Assembly (NCBI RefSeq): GCF_900230185.1
Contig: NZ_OCSR01000002.1
Location: 2,418,001 to 2,482,000, forward strand
Origin: Burkholderia sp. OK233
GTDB lineage: Bacteria; Pseudomonadota; Gammaproteobacteria; Burkholderiales; Burkholderiaceae
Length of the DNA stretch: 64,000 bases
Direction of reading: 5' to 3'
Position 1 is the first letter of the stretch. The number at the start of each line of letters is the position of its first letter. The notes beneath the pieces are model-generated. The model was not told the origin of the DNA and did not search any database. It saw nothing but the letters and a program-made list of their open reading frames with translations. This document shows, one piece after another, positions 27,453-38,960 of this stretch. Position numbers and translations under genes: made by a program.

Positions 27453-27793
27453 CCCGTGCGAGGAGGAGCGGTTTTCGCCCCTTCAGTGGGCACAAGTGAT
27501 GGCTTCAAATCGCCCGGTACCCACCGGTGGCTTTGGCTGCTGACTCGACGAGCCTTGTCGGTGCTTGGCAGTCAGCTAACTGGGGCAAAGGCGACGTTCA
27601 ACTGAACGATTAAAGGAACGGACGAACGGCCGTAGATGGCCGCACTAAGACCCGGCCGCTTCGCGCTCGCATGCACGCACGGCCGTACAGTCTGTCGAAC
27701 TGAAGCGGTCGTCCCGGGTACTCGTGTCAGGCAGGGCAACCCAGTCGCTTCGATCGGAATAACCAGGCCAGTTCGCGGTCCGGCACGGGCCCT

Positions 27794-28216
27794 TCAGGCC
27801 CTCTGTAGAATGTCAATCGCCTTTTCGGCATCGTCCAACGAGTCGACCGCGAGATACGCAATGAATTGTGTGCCAAGCACAGCAGCGGAAACGCCGCGGA
27901 GGTTGATACCGCCGTCTGCCAAGATCTGGGTCAATTGCGCGATGATCCCCAACTGGTCCAAACCCATTACACGGACGGAGTGAAGGCTTGGGGTGACGGT
28001 GAACCCCACCTGTGTCGCGGCACGGATCTCGTTCTCCCCCTGCAGCGGTGCGACAAACACGACTCCCTTGCCCGATGCTTCAGGTGTGCGACGTGCGACG
28101 ACGAACTGCAGATCCACGCCGGCATCCCGCAAAGCGCTTAGTACTCGCGCAAGCCCGCCCGGCTTGTCCTCGATGGCCGCTGCCCAAACATCGACGCGTT
28201 CTACGCTCAGTTCCAT
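27794..28216 (-). CDS. ACT-domain protein
   Basis: 140 residues forming two ACT domains. VWAAAIEDKPGGLARVLSAL (residues ~9-28) and GLDQLGIIAQLTQILADGGI (~84-103) are the ligand-site loops with conserved Gly that bind amino acids or similar small effectors. Start at 28216 follows GGAGGGA. Probably a cytoplasmic amino-acid sensor or regulator of unknown target; stand-alone ACT-ACT proteins are common in Burkholderia. Confidence 0.8.
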   Translation of the reverse strand: MELSVERVDVWAAAIEDKPGGLARVLSALRDAGVDLQFVVARRTPEASGKGVVFVAPLQGENEIRAATQVGFTVTPSLHSVRVMGLDQLGIIAQLTQILADGGINLRGVSAAVLGTQFIAYLAVDSLDDAEKAIDILQRA

Positions 28217-28345
28217 GGCAGTCCCTCCCGCCTGATGCATCTCCAAATAAAAATCTAGTTCATCAACGGCACGCGAGCAAGGCCCGCAGCGCATGCGACA
28301 CACGGAAATGCCGGAATCCCCGGGCCGGCACTGCCGGGTTTCATG

Positions 28346-28848
28346 CTATGCAACGCCGGCACTGCGCGCCCAGGAAACGGTCCGGTTCTGGTTGAAGGCC
28401 TTGTTGTCGGGTACTGTTTCGGCGCGTACGATGCCACGAATGCCGCGGAATTTACCAGTGCCACCCGTGATATCCAACTCCGTGAGGTTCGTCGAGCGGT
28501 CGCTACCTGGCAACTTGTGCGTGAGGAAGAATCCGCGTGCAAAAATCTGGTCGCCATTCTCCATTCTGTATTCGACATAACTGCGGCCGAGCCCATTCAA
28601 GTCAGTCAGGTCGCTAGTGCCGCGGATAACAGCCCCTTGAGGACGATGCCCTCAATTGTCTGGTCCTTGCTAATCGAATGCCCGCAACTGGCCGGCTGCT
28701 GCCCGATAGTGGCAATGCCAGATAGCGGTCGTTCGTTCCTTGCCGTTTGCGATGTACCACGACCGGCGACAATGGTCGGGGGGGCGTCCAACGAGCTGGA
28801 GGCCGCGAGAATGATCAATCTCGCGGCGCAGATTGGTGGGCCAGTCAT
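28346..28848 (-). pseudogene. Secreted beta-barrel (allene-oxide-cyclase/DUF3224-like) gene, frameshifted
   Basis: Two overlapping minus-strand frames complete each other. The first gives a signal-like start and ends KDQTIEGIVLKG; the second continues AVIRGTSDLTDLNGLGRSYV, YRMENGDQIFARGFF and ELDITGGTGKFRGIRG, a pattern typical of AOC-like barrel proteins ('TGGTGKFxGIxG'). The switch falls in the C4 run at 28633-28636 (one G missing on the coding strand). Either a recent null mutation or an assembly indel. Confidence 0.55.
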
Positions 28849-29098
28849 CTGACAGAAACCGTCACGGAGGATCAATAGCCAGTCTCGGGCATGGGAACTC
28901 GGGAATCAGGGAAACCTCATCGGGCTCCCATACGCGAAGCAGGCGCGTCATCCACATCGCCCGCGAACAGCGGCTTGCGCGCAGAGCGTATGAACCGGTC
29001 GTTTCGAATCCGTCAGGATCAATGGGGCCTTCGGCAGGCTTCGACGCAGACTGACCCCGCGGCCAAAGGTCTGCCGCTTTGTAGCGGGCACCCGTGGA

Positions 29099-29851
29099 TT
29101 ATCGGCTTAGGGCGGCTTGCGCCCGTTGCAGCCACTCGCTGTTATGTTCGCGGGCGTGGCGTGGCCAATGCCTGGCATCCTGCACAATCTCAGCGTAAAG
29201 TTCGCGCGCACGCTGGCGGTCGGCCTCGTCGGGCTGCACCGCTAGCCAATCGGCGTACAGGCAACGCGGTGCAGCGTCTCTTGCACTCGTGAGCGCAATC
29301 TCGAACGCCGCGCGCGTGCCTGGCGCACCAATCGCGTCCAAGGCCCGTGCATACAGCGAGGCAGGCTCCGGCTGCCGGCGGGTGAGAGGATGGGCGGCGA
29401 ACAGTTTTTCCAGTGCGTCCTGCGTGGCCGAAGCATTGCCGTTGGCAAACTGCGCACGCGCCAGCCCTTGGAGTAAAGCCGGATCGGATGAGAACGGCCC
29501 GCTGGCCGCCGCTTGGTAATGCTCCAGGGCTTCGGCGGCATTTCCTGCATCGAGCAGCGCTGCAGCCAACCGCATGCGATGCGCGACGGTCGGCGCGCGA
29601 TCGAAATCCGTGCGCGCCTCGCGCACTGCTCGGTTGGGATCGACAAGCTGCGAGATGGCCCTCGTTGCCGCCCTTGCCCCACGCGACTGGCGCAGGGAGG
29701 GCAAGTAAATGACAAAGAAGTAGACCGCACTGCCAAGGCCAGGGAAAAGAAACAGGATCAGCAGCCAGTACATGTTCTGCTGGGTGCGCACGGCATGCAC
29801 CGCTAAGAACACAGCGATGATGACGTAAAGGCTGATTCCGAAGATGCGCAT
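29099..29851 (-). CDS. Membrane-anchored TPR protein
   Basis: 250 residues. Two N-terminal membrane helices (IFGISLYVIIAVFLAVHAV and YWLLILFLFPGLGSAVYFFV), as in PLDc_N-type anchors, then tetratricopeptide-like helices (~85-240; HRMRLAAALLDAGNAAEALE, LLQGLARAQFANGNASATQ). Ends SEWLQRAQAALSR. Likely a protein-interaction scaffold facing the cytoplasm; partner unknown. Monocistronic. Confidence 0.75.
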   Translation of the reverse strand: MRIFGISLYVIIAVFLAVHAVRTQQNMYWLLILFLFPGLGSAVYFFVIYLPSLRQSRGARAATRAISQLVDPNRAVREARTDFDRAPTVAHRMRLAAALLDAGNAAEALEHYQAAASGPFSSDPALLQGLARAQFANGNASATQDALEKLFAAHPLTRRQPEPASLYARALDAIGAPGTRAAFEIALTSARDAAPRCLYADWLAVQPDEADRQRARELYAEIVQDARHWPRHAREHNSEWLQRAQAALSR

Positions 29852-30184
29852 TTACGAGAAGGTCAGTTGTGGGGCGTTGCCGACGGTACGTCAGCGAAGC
29901 TGCAGAGCGCCATTGTGACAGAAACGCGCTGCCATGCCTGGTAGCTCAGCGCGCCCTTCCCGCGACCTGGCAGTTAGCGCGGCCCGCCAGACAGCGGATG
30001 TCCATCATCCGGCCAACGCTATCAGACCGGGCATCGGGCTTTGCGGACGTCCCGGTGCCGCTCCTGGTGAGCCTCGCGCTTCCCCCTCGAAATGCTTGGC
30101 CGACTGACTCAGGGCGTAAAGCGGCCCTTCGACTCGATGCGAGCGCTATGGCAGCTTCCAAACTGGAACTGCCAGGGGGTTAAC
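29852..30184. other. Intergenic, nothing recognised
   Basis: Between the TPR protein and the ABC-F gene (both minus strand). No credible gene, hairpin or repeat; presumably includes the TPR gene's promoter. Confidence 0.4.
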
Positions 30185-31864
<1,680 letters not shown>

Positions 31865-32094
31865 AAGGAGCTACTTCGAGGAGGATAGGCATGATAGCCG
31901 ACCGGACGCACAGGGCCCTCTCTTTTCCGGCCGCACGACTGAAAAGCCGCTTGCGCTTTGTGGCGCCCACCGGCCACAAAGCGAGGCGGGCACTGGCGCA
32001 CCGGGCGATCCGGCTGCGGGGCCAGCGAACAGACGGTGAGTGACGGCTCCTGGCCAACCTCTGCCTGATGACGCCAGCCTCAAACTGCCTCAGT

Positions 32095-32850
32095 TTACAT
32101 CATGCCGCTGGGGGCGCTCCCTGTTCCGCCAGTGCCGGATGCAGGTGTGGACGTCGTTGTGAGCGGATGGGCGAGACCCGCCGCGGACAGCAGCGAGACG
32201 GCAGCCGGATCGGGCATGCCATTGACGTCGATGGCGCCTGCTGTCACCAGCGCGCCGAGATCGCTGTCCACTCCTGCTTGCCCGACGACAAACGGCGTCG
32301 TCAGAAACGCCGGTGCCGTCAGCGTGACCGCATATCGCTGCTGCAGATTCGCAACAACTGCCGTTTGCGCAGCCAGTACATCGGTCTGATTTTCCAGCAC
32401 CCGCTGGAACTGTGAATTGTTCTGGAAGTTCGCAATCAGACTGGTCTCGTTTGTGCCAAGTTGCGAAGCGAGATAGACGAGCATCAATTCGGTCTCAGGC
32501 GTCGTATTGAAAGTGCCACCGGCAAATGCCAGCGAATGCAGGGTCGTGCCGCCGGCGGTCACGGTGAGGATGCAGGGAAGCGTGGCGTTGAGGGTCGTGC
32601 TGTAGTGTCCACCGCCGTCTGACAGGGTGGAGCCCGAACCCGACGCGCAACTGAGGCTAACCGTCGCGCTGGCGAGTGCCTTGCCGATGGCTGCCGTGCC
32701 GGATACGGCGACGTTCGGCGTCCCGTTTCCGCCGCTACAGCCGTCGAAGCCGAAGCAGGCGCTTCCGCCGCACGCCGCGAGTGTGGCGAGCGAAGCCGCG
32801 CAAAGTGCAGCCAGCACCGAGCGAACAAAAGGCGCATCGTGAGTGTTCAT
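32095..32850 (-). CDS. Hypothetical lipoprotein
   Basis: 251 residues. Signal with lipobox (LAALCAASLATLAAC, Cys at ~27), then a Gly/Ser/Cys-rich linker (GGSACFGFDGCSGGNG) and a beta-rich domain starting VAVSGTAAIGKALASATVSL, which resembles carboxypeptidase-like or Big-type domains. The tail is Ser/Thr/Gly-rich. Burkholderia genomes hold several such lipoproteins of unknown role. ATG at 32850 chosen because it places the signal at the N-terminus. Confidence 0.7.
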   Translation of the reverse strand: MNTHDAPFVRSVLAALCAASLATLAACGGSACFGFDGCSGGNGTPNVAVSGTAAIGKALASATVSLSCASGSGSTLSDGGGHYSTTLNATLPCILTVTAGGTTLHSLAFAGGTFNTTPETELMLVYLASQLGTNETSLIANFQNNSQFQRVLENQTDVLAAQTAVVANLQQRYAVTLTAPAFLTTPFVVGQAGVDSDLGALVTAGAIDVNGMPDPAAVSLLSAAGLAHPLTTTSTPASGTGGTGSAPSGMM

Positions 32851-32921
32851 GGCCGCCTGCCGTTGACAGAAGAGGATAGGGCGAGCCGCCCCACACAAAG
32901 GGACTGGCGCTATTTTTAATT

Positions 32922-33148
32922 TTAGACCCTGTACGCCAAGCGTTTCCAATCCAACGATCTGTCATCGTTGGCGCGTCGAAGAAGCTCCTGTGCGATTCCC
33001 TCGCACCAGATCAAGGTTTCTTCCGCCGATCCTGCCTCGATAAAAATACTCCCGATGACGATTCGTAATCTTCGATCAGTCCGCGCTCGAATAGCTCGCG
33101 CGGTTCAGGCTCGTGGTATTGGAAAATGACGAGATATTCGTGCGCCAT
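32922..33148 (-). pseudogene. Small conserved-looking gene with a one-base deletion
   Basis: The minus strand reads MAHEYLVIFQYHEPEPRELF ... IEDYESSSGVF, then switches frame and continues IEAGSAEETLIWCEGIAQEL, LRRANDDRSLDWKRLAYRV and stop. Restoring one T in the run at 33042-33046 gives a continuous 76-residue acidic protein with no membrane segment. Both halves have coding character, so a single deletion or assembly error split the gene. Family not recognised. Confidence 0.6.
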
Positions 33149-33372
33149 GCCGTAAGGGAAGGATTGACGGTTTTTCCCGGACGCAGTTCGTGCCAACGTT
33201 GTCGAGACCTGATATCGATTGTCGGCGATCTGCGCACCGATGTCGAACATCTGAAAATGTTTAGGTTTATACGACGCCTGCCCACATCTGCTTGTGGCGC
33301 TCGCCCATGCTCGTGACTGAGGGCAGGCATCCTACAAATTTAAACAACTGAAGTCACTCACCTTCTCGATGG

Positions 33373-33648
33373 CTAGTGCTGCGCGGGAGCCGGCTGTTGG
33401 GCAGCGTCTGCTTCTTCGTCTGCTGCGGATTTGGCTGACGTTTGTTTGCTCTGGCTCGGCTTCGTGGCCGCCGGAGTTTCCATCGTCGCTATTTGTGATG
33501 CCTCTGCAAGAAGTCGTGCTGCGCGGCTCGCGGTGATGCGGCTTTGAGGGATGCCTTTCGCATCGAGCGCGATCACCTGATACAGCTCACGGTCACACTC
33601 GAGCTCTCGCTGATATTGCTCTGCTGTGTCGACAAGCAATTCAAGCAT
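33373..33648 (-). CDS. Small hypothetical protein
   Basis: 91 residues: helical MLELLVDTAEQYQRELECDR and ELYQVIALDAKGIPQSRIT, then an Ala/Gln/Lys-rich disordered tail ending AAQQPAPAQH. An upstream ATG at 33771 is in frame but the added residues look non-coding. Unrecognised. Confidence 0.45.
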   Translation of the reverse strand: MLELLVDTAEQYQRELECDRELYQVIALDAKGIPQSRITASRAARLLAEASQIATMETPAATKPSQSKQTSAKSAADEEADAAQQPAPAQH

Positions 33649-33783
33649 GGTCTGCTGACGTCGTCTTTCGTCGCTCGTGATGGCAGGATTCCTACATATT
33701 GAGGACGAAAGTGTGATCAGTGTGTTGAGTTGACTACACTTACAGCAGTTCGACAACGTAACCGCGGACATTAGACATGTCTA

Positions 33784-34068
33784 TTGATAATCGAGCGTGT
33801 CATCAGCAATGCGATCAACAATCTGCCGGCCGGGCTGGTCGCCAGCGCGACCGCATTGCAGGCGCACAGCCCGGAGCGGGTGATCGACGCCATGCTGATC
33901 GGCGTGGACCTGTCGATCACCGGTTCACTCGCCACTATCCTGTGGCTCCTCTCGATCCGCCGCGAGGGTGAAGAGGTGGATTTCATGCAGTTTCTCAGGA
34001 TCGGATCTGTGGTCATGCTGCCCGCGCTCGTACTGGCGATGGGTGCACGGTTTCTGATCGGGCATTGA
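33784..34068 (+). pseudogene. C-terminal fragment of ArsB/NhaD-type transporter
   Basis: The frame reads AINNLPAGLVASATALQAHS, then LSITGSLATILWLLSIRREG, FLRIGSVVMLPALVLAMGA: the last ~90 residues of ArsB-type arsenite or anion transporters ('NNLPA', 'GPNLSxTGSLATILW'). The GPN of the second motif is deleted (reads GVDLSITGS) and the first ~330 residues are missing, so it is a dead remnant. Stop is followed closely by the DMT pseudogene. Confidence 0.65.
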
Positions 34069-34090
34069 GGGATTCCAGCGGAGGAGCGTG

Positions 34091-34560
34091 ATGAGCAGCT
34101 CATGGGCCTATCCATTTATCGTCATCGGCGGCATCTTGCAGGCTGTCAGCACACCCATTAACGGCGAGCTGAAACGATCGCTCGCCAATCCGTGGCTTGC
34201 TTCGAGCGTTTCGTTTCTGCTGGTGACATTTCTGACCATCGCGGTGTTCAGCGTTCAGCCCACGCCACTTCCGACCCTCGAAGATTTGCGCAGGATGAAA
34301 TGGTGGGCCGCCGCTCGGCGGTATCGTCGGGGCGGTCGCCGTGCTTGCGGGGCTGACTCTGGTGCAGAAGGTCGGGGTCGGCACGCTCAATGGCCTGACG
34401 ATCTGTGCAAACCTCATTGCCTCGGTTGCGATCGATCATTTCGGCCTGGTTGGTGCAACTCAACATCCTCTCAACGGGTTACGGCTGGTGGGTACCGCGC
34501 TGATGGTGGCCGGGGTCACGCTCGTTATGCGCTTTTGGCGGCGTGCACGGAATCGCTGCC
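34091..34560 (+). pseudogene. DMT-family (DUF606/YdcZ) membrane protein, frameshifted
   Basis: Starts MSSSWAYPFIVIGGILQAVS and TPINGELKRSLANPWLASSV, the DUF606 opening, and reaches RRMKWWA, then needs a +1 shift to continue PLGGIVGAVAVLAGLTLVQK and NGLTICANLIASVAIDHFGL, GLRLVGTALMVAGVTLVMRFW. An extra C near 34308 explains the break. GGAG precedes the ATG. Otherwise a full-length ~150-residue protein, so inactivation is recent or an assembly artefact. Confidence 0.7.
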
Positions 34561-34865
34561 ATAAATGGCGACATACGCCTGTGACCCGTTCGGCTGTTGG
34601 TGTTTCGTGGGAGCCAGACCAAAGGAGTTGGCATTGCGGAGGGGCGGGACCTGCGCGCGCATCCAGCATCGTCCCCGGTTTTGGAAATCGCATTGTCAGT
34701 GCAACACGGGCCACGTCATGTCTCGACCTCGGGCCACACTCATCGCTTCCGCGCAGTGGGCCCGACCGAATACAATTTGCAAGTAGTGGAGCTAACGTGA
34801 AGTTGAGCCCGATTTTCAGGTGAGTTTTGTCCGAAGACGACCCTGCATGCAGCATCGGCCAATCC

Positions 34866-35885
34866 TTAGAACCGATGCTGGATACCTAGCTGTATGCCTC
34901 TAGGGTTGGCACCGGGGTACGCCACCGGGATCCCCACCGGAGCACCGTTAATCGTGAAAGTCGCGTGATTATGATTGTCCAAAAATGCTGCGCTTGCATA
35001 CAGGGTGGTACTCTTTGAGACAAAATACCAGTACATCAGCCCAAGCTGGTCACCTCCATTGCCCATGCCAGACCTGTCGTGAGCGTGAGCGCCACCGAAG
35101 GAAAGCATTGTTGAAACGCTGAATTGATAGCTGGCCGATAGCGAATAAACGTCCCGATCAACCAGACCTGTGATTTTTGCGTTGTGATATGCAGCAAAAA
35201 CTTTAAGCGGCCCGAATGCGTAGTTGCCTCCAATGAACAGCGCGTTGAGGGTGGAACTACCCACGAAGTTGGTAACCCGTTGATAACCTATTGCAGAATT
35301 TAACGGCCCGCGATTGTATTCGGCGGCGAGGTTATAGGCTGCAATACCGTTGTCCGGTTTTGTACTTGAATCACGCAAGCTCACCATGACCTGGCCGGAA
35401 AGTCCATGGAAGTCGGGACTCAGATAGGTAATTGCATTATTTTGTCTTGGCGAGATACTTAAAAAGCTGTCCAGGCCGGATGCTAACGTGTTGACGGTAA
35501 ATGCATCAAGCACAGCAGTCACCGTTACGTACACGGGCGAGTTCTGCAATCCGGCTCGTACCTCACCCCAGGGAGCAGCCATTCCGACCCAGGCCTGACG
35601 GCTGAATGCGAGCGCAGGATTTGATGCGGCGCCATTCGCAGATGAAATCCCCTGTTCAAGAGTAAATTTTATTTTGTAGCCAGCCCCGATGTCTTCCGTA
35701 CCTTTCATGCCATACCTGGACCCGTTCACTCCCCCGGAATCCATTCTTGCCGTCGCGCCATTTCCAGCATTTGTGAGTTCCACACTGGTATCGAGAATTC
35801 CGTATAAGGTAAGGTCACTTTGTGCCCGAACCTGAGTAGAAGCTAGAGGCAGAGCAATCAACAAACCATGTAAGTATCTCCTCAC
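34866..35885 (-). CDS. General outer-membrane porin
   Basis: 339 residues. Signal peptide ~1-21 (LLIALPLASTQVRA-QSD), then SDLTLYGILDTSVELTNAG and RYGMKGTEDIGAGYKIKFTL, the hallmark first strands of Burkholderia/Neisseria-type 16-strand porins, ending in the outer-membrane signature GIQLGIQHRF with terminal Phe. Trimeric diffusion channel for small solutes. Monocistronic. It is 1.06 kb from the catabolic island, whose own porin gene (52.7-53.4 kb) is broken. Confidence 0.92.
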   Translation of the reverse strand: MRRYLHGLLIALPLASTQVRAQSDLTLYGILDTSVELTNAGNGATARMDSGGVNGSRYGMKGTEDIGAGYKIKFTLEQGISSANGAASNPALAFSRQAWVGMAAPWGEVRAGLQNSPVYVTVTAVLDAFTVNTLASGLDSFLSISPRQNNAITYLSPDFHGLSGQVMVSLRDSSTKPDNGIAAYNLAAEYNRGPLNSAIGYQRVTNFVGSSTLNALFIGGNYAFGPLKVFAAYHNAKITGLVDRDVYSLSASYQFSVSTMLSFGGAHAHDRSGMGNGGDQLGLMYWYFVSKSTTLYASAAFLDNHNHATFTINGAPVGIPVAYPGANPRGIQLGIQHRF

Positions 35886-36364
35886 CGCTATCTCCTTGAT
35901 ATGTATTACTTAGTATCTAATGTGCTCATAACTGGTAACGGACATCCAGCCACTCATGCAAGTGACAGGACCAGGAAAGTCGCGACATCGATCGGTATCG
36001 TGATGCAGCGCAAGCGTCGGCCCAGTTGTTGTATGGCCGCACCGCTTGACAGCCATCCATGGCCATGATCGCAAGACCAGCAACCCAAAACGATCCAAAC
36101 GTGCAGACAATTCAAAGCGCACACGCGGAGGAGAAACGCGTTGTGGTATTTATATCTTATTATGGGAATAAAGTCTCACGATGGCATATCGGTGGATACC
36201 CGCGGCTTTGCCGCATAGTCCTCGACATGCCTCCCACCGTCGAGAGTGACGACCTGAACGTCGCATGAGAAAGGCATCGACGACCGGCCCGGAGGCTCGA
36301 CACGACCGTAGTGTGATGATCACGTCGATCACTGCCGAGACAGGCTACGCTGTATAGACGCAGC
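35886..36364. other. Intergenic, upstream of porin
   Basis: Contains the porin promoter near 35900. No reading frame of quality; low-GC patch at 36145-36175. Confidence 0.4.
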
Positions 36365-36600
36365 GACTGGATGCGTCAGAAAAAACGGAGACGGTGCCTG
36401 CGGATCGAGGCAACGCCTCGGCGCGGAACGCCTGAAAAAGCTTGGGCGAGGAAAACCTTGAACTGCGCCCAGGTCAATGCGATTCTGCAGCGAGCTGTTG
36501 GTGTGATTCGCACAGGCGAGGCTTGACCGCTATCACCGTTGATAGCGGCGTACAGCGAATGGAGGTCGGTCGGAATGCGTGGACGCCAACGGGTTAAGTC
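36365..36600 (+). mobile_element. Degenerate IS3-family orfA relic
   Basis: In three alternating frames the + strand reads GWMRQK, AERLKKL, GEENLELR and VNAILQRAVGVIRTGEA, then IAAYSE. This follows the order of IS3-family OrfA C-terminus (W.RQ ... RLK.LE.EN.ELR.AN.IL..A) and the first residues of OrfB. At least three frameshifts and a stop; no ends found. It sits at the left edge of the catabolic island. Confidence 0.45.
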
Positions 36601-36780
36601 GCGACCCGATTCAGATAGTATCGCTGCGTGAATGCTACAGGTGACAGGTAGTCAAGTGAGGCTGCGCCCGTTGCCTGTTACAGATTCGCGTTCAATTTGT
36701 GGTGTAAACGGATGGCGGCGAGCGGCACCTCCGGCCTCTGACAGACCGCTGTCGCCTGGGCTTTGAACTCCATACTATAA

Positions 36781-36804
36781 CGTCGGCGTCGGCGTCGGCG
36801 TCGG
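36781..36804 (+). repeat. Hexanucleotide tandem repeat
   Basis: CGTCGG repeated four times, then an imperfect CATCGG. Not in a gene; simple-sequence repeat of the kind prone to length change. Confidence 0.7.
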
Positions 36805-36945
36805 CATCGGCCACGCAGTACTTCTTCGATAGTGTTCACGTGTCCACCTATTTAAGCGGACGCGATCTTTCCGGGTCGGTCAGCGCAATTCAAGTCGGGA
36901 TGGTCGCGCGCATACGAGTATTCGACGAATACCGGTATCGTAACG

Positions 36946-38346
36946 TTACGATTTCGTCCCTAATACTGGGGCGCCAGACGCCGCGATGTCTATCGACTTC
37001 AGTCCCTCAATTGAGTCTTCGGCATCGGCAATCAACTTTGCATACCGACGCCATGCCAAGCCAAGAATAATTGCGCCAGACAGCGCGGCTGTGGGCGTCA
37101 CGATAGCCATCGCAATCCCGACTTTGGCGCGGTCATGAAACAGATGCTGTGTCAGCATCGCGACGATCAGCGGACCGAGGCCGGCCCCGAGCATATTAGT
37201 GCAGAAAAGATATAGACCGGACACACGGCCCCTCAATGCAGGCGGTGTAAGCAGCTGAAGTGAGGTGGCGCCCATGTTGAGTGAGACTGCTGCCGCAAAA
37301 TACACCACGAATATTCCGGCAAGAAAAATCCAGGGACTGGGCGAGAGAAAGGCGACAACGCCGAATGGAGAGGAGACGGCTAAAGCTGATGCGGCGAGTA
37401 TGTAATGGCTGCCATTTATGCCGCGTGCCCACATGCGATCCGCCAGGTATCCACTGCCAAGAGTGGCGATAGCGCCACTTAGGCCGAGAGCGAGTGCAAG
37501 CGCTGGACCGATCTCACCCGGTCTCCAGCCGTAGCTCCGGCTCATGAATGCTGGTGCCCACGCCATGAGTGTGTAGCCCATCAATGCATTCATGGAGAAC
37601 CCCGCGAACTGGGCGGTCATGATGCCTCGACGCCGACGAAGCACGGCGAGTAGCGGAGTCGCAGCAGGCGGATGCCCGGAGGCCCGTTTTTTCCGGGTGG
37701 GTTCAGGCAGTGTCAGCGCGAGCAGGCCGAAGACAAGCGGAGGACATCCCGCTATAACAAACGCTGCTTGCCACGGGTCAAGGTGGCCCAAGGGCGTTTC
37801 TATCCCACGAGAGCGAGCAAACAGCGCCAGTAGATAGCCACCGAGACCGAGAGAAATTGCGATACCAAACGTGGCGCCAAACGAAAAAACTCCCAGTGCA
37901 GTGGCTAACTGCCGCCGTGGGAATGTGTCGCTCAGGAGAGCATATGCCGCCGGCATCAACGTTGCTTCGCCGATGCCAACACCCATGCGAGCGACGAAGA
38001 GCCATCCGAACGACGTGGTGAGCCCACAGCCGATGCAACTCAAGGCCCAGACAATTGTGCCGACGAAGATAATCAGCTTTCGTGGGAAGGTGTCGACGAA
38101 CCATCCAAACGCTATTCCGCCAATGGCGTACACCAGCGTGAACGAGAAGCCAATCAGGAGCCCGATCTGGACCTCGGTCAAGCCCAAGTCCTTCTCGAGG
38201 GGCTCCACCAAAAGCGAAATGATTTGTCGACCGAAAAAAGACAGGATGTACAGGCATAGCAGCAGACCGACCGCATACCACGCACGTGCGCCAGCACGTG
38301 GCTCCGCGGATAGTTGTGTGTCGTTCAGGAAAGGATGATGGGCCAA
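36946..38346 (-). CDS. MFS transporter
   Basis: 466 residues, twelve membrane helices. IGLLIGFSFTLVYAIGGIAF then GWFVDTFPRKLIIF is the MFS helix 2-3 loop (GxxxD/PRK), and FVARMGVGIGEATLMPAAYA is typical of the spinster/aromatic-acid-type uptake carriers. ARGINGSHYILAA and GRVSGLYLFCTNMLGAGLGP follow in the second half. It is divergent from the SDR-thiolase operon, with candidate regulator sites on both sides of the shared region, so it is probably the importer of the island's substrate. Confidence 0.85.
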   Translation of the reverse strand: MAHHPFLNDTQLSAEPRAGARAWYAVGLLLCLYILSFFGRQIISLLVEPLEKDLGLTEVQIGLLIGFSFTLVYAIGGIAFGWFVDTFPRKLIIFVGTIVWALSCIGCGLTTSFGWLFVARMGVGIGEATLMPAAYALLSDTFPRRQLATALGVFSFGATFGIAISLGLGGYLLALFARSRGIETPLGHLDPWQAAFVIAGCPPLVFGLLALTLPEPTRKKRASGHPPAATPLLAVLRRRRGIMTAQFAGFSMNALMGYTLMAWAPAFMSRSYGWRPGEIGPALALALGLSGAIATLGSGYLADRMWARGINGSHYILAASALAVSSPFGVVAFLSPSPWIFLAGIFVVYFAAAVSLNMGATSLQLLTPPALRGRVSGLYLFCTNMLGAGLGPLIVAMLTQHLFHDRAKVGIAMAIVTPTAALSGAIILGLAWRRYAKLIADAEDSIEGLKSIDIAASGAPVLGTKS

Positions 38347-38470
38347 GATGATGGACCTCGGTCAGTTTTCAGGTTTGTGTTCTCATCTCGCGGCGCCGAG
38401 ATCGGCTGGTCGAGACTGTCTCCTATCCCACGGTAAGCTCGGGATACATTAAGGAAATGAAGTTCCGATA

Positions 38471-38486
38471 TGGGATTTAAGTACAA
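38471..38486. promoter_or_regulatory. Candidate operator 1 (MFS transporter)
   Basis: TGGGAT-TTAA-GTACAA, 125 bases upstream of the MFS gene; 11 of 12 arm positions fit the shared pattern TGGgA(c/t)-N4-GTaCCA seen at six other places in the island. Assigned to the TetR regulator by inference. Confidence 0.5.
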
Positions 38487-38846
38487 TAAACGCCGTCTTC
38501 GACGTCGTCAAGGCAAAAGTGAGAACGTTCCGCGCTTCGCTCCGTGGAGGCCGTCGTTTGAGATCGGCGAAACCACTGGACGACCATGCAGCGCTAGAAA
38601 CTAACTGATTCCTGGCGAATGAAATAAATACCTGGCGATTAAGACCACGAGACGTTGAGCAAGCAAACGTCAGACGTAAGTGTGCCGCGTGCGAACAACA
38701 TGGGTGAATCCCTGCCAGAGAAGGACGACCCGGGGATGAATCGGACGTCTTCGTTTCATGCAGCCGCAAATTCCCGACCTGGTCCTCGCCCTACGGGCAC
38801 CAATACATAGCCCTGCCTGCATTCGTATTGAGTGCTCGAATAATTT

Positions 38847-38960
38847 TATGGTACTGTAGTTCAACAAAGGGATACAAGACCTGTAACCGGAATCGGATTG
38901 AGGGATGCAATCAGCACCGCCTGAGGTCGCCCTTGATGTTGTGACATGAGGAGATGAGCA
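38847..38960 (+). promoter_or_regulatory. Candidate operator 2 and leader of SDR-thiolase operon
   Basis: TGGTAC-TGTA-GTTCAA at 38849-38864, about 95 bases before the first start codon. The left arm is perfect, the right arm has two mismatches. Ribosome site GAGGA at 38948-38952 selects the ATG at 38960. The rest of 38487-38846 shows no gene. Confidence 0.5.

Noticed and set aside
36781..36804. CGTCGG repeats as a CRISPR array
   Set aside because: Units are six bases with no spacers; simple-sequence repeat only.
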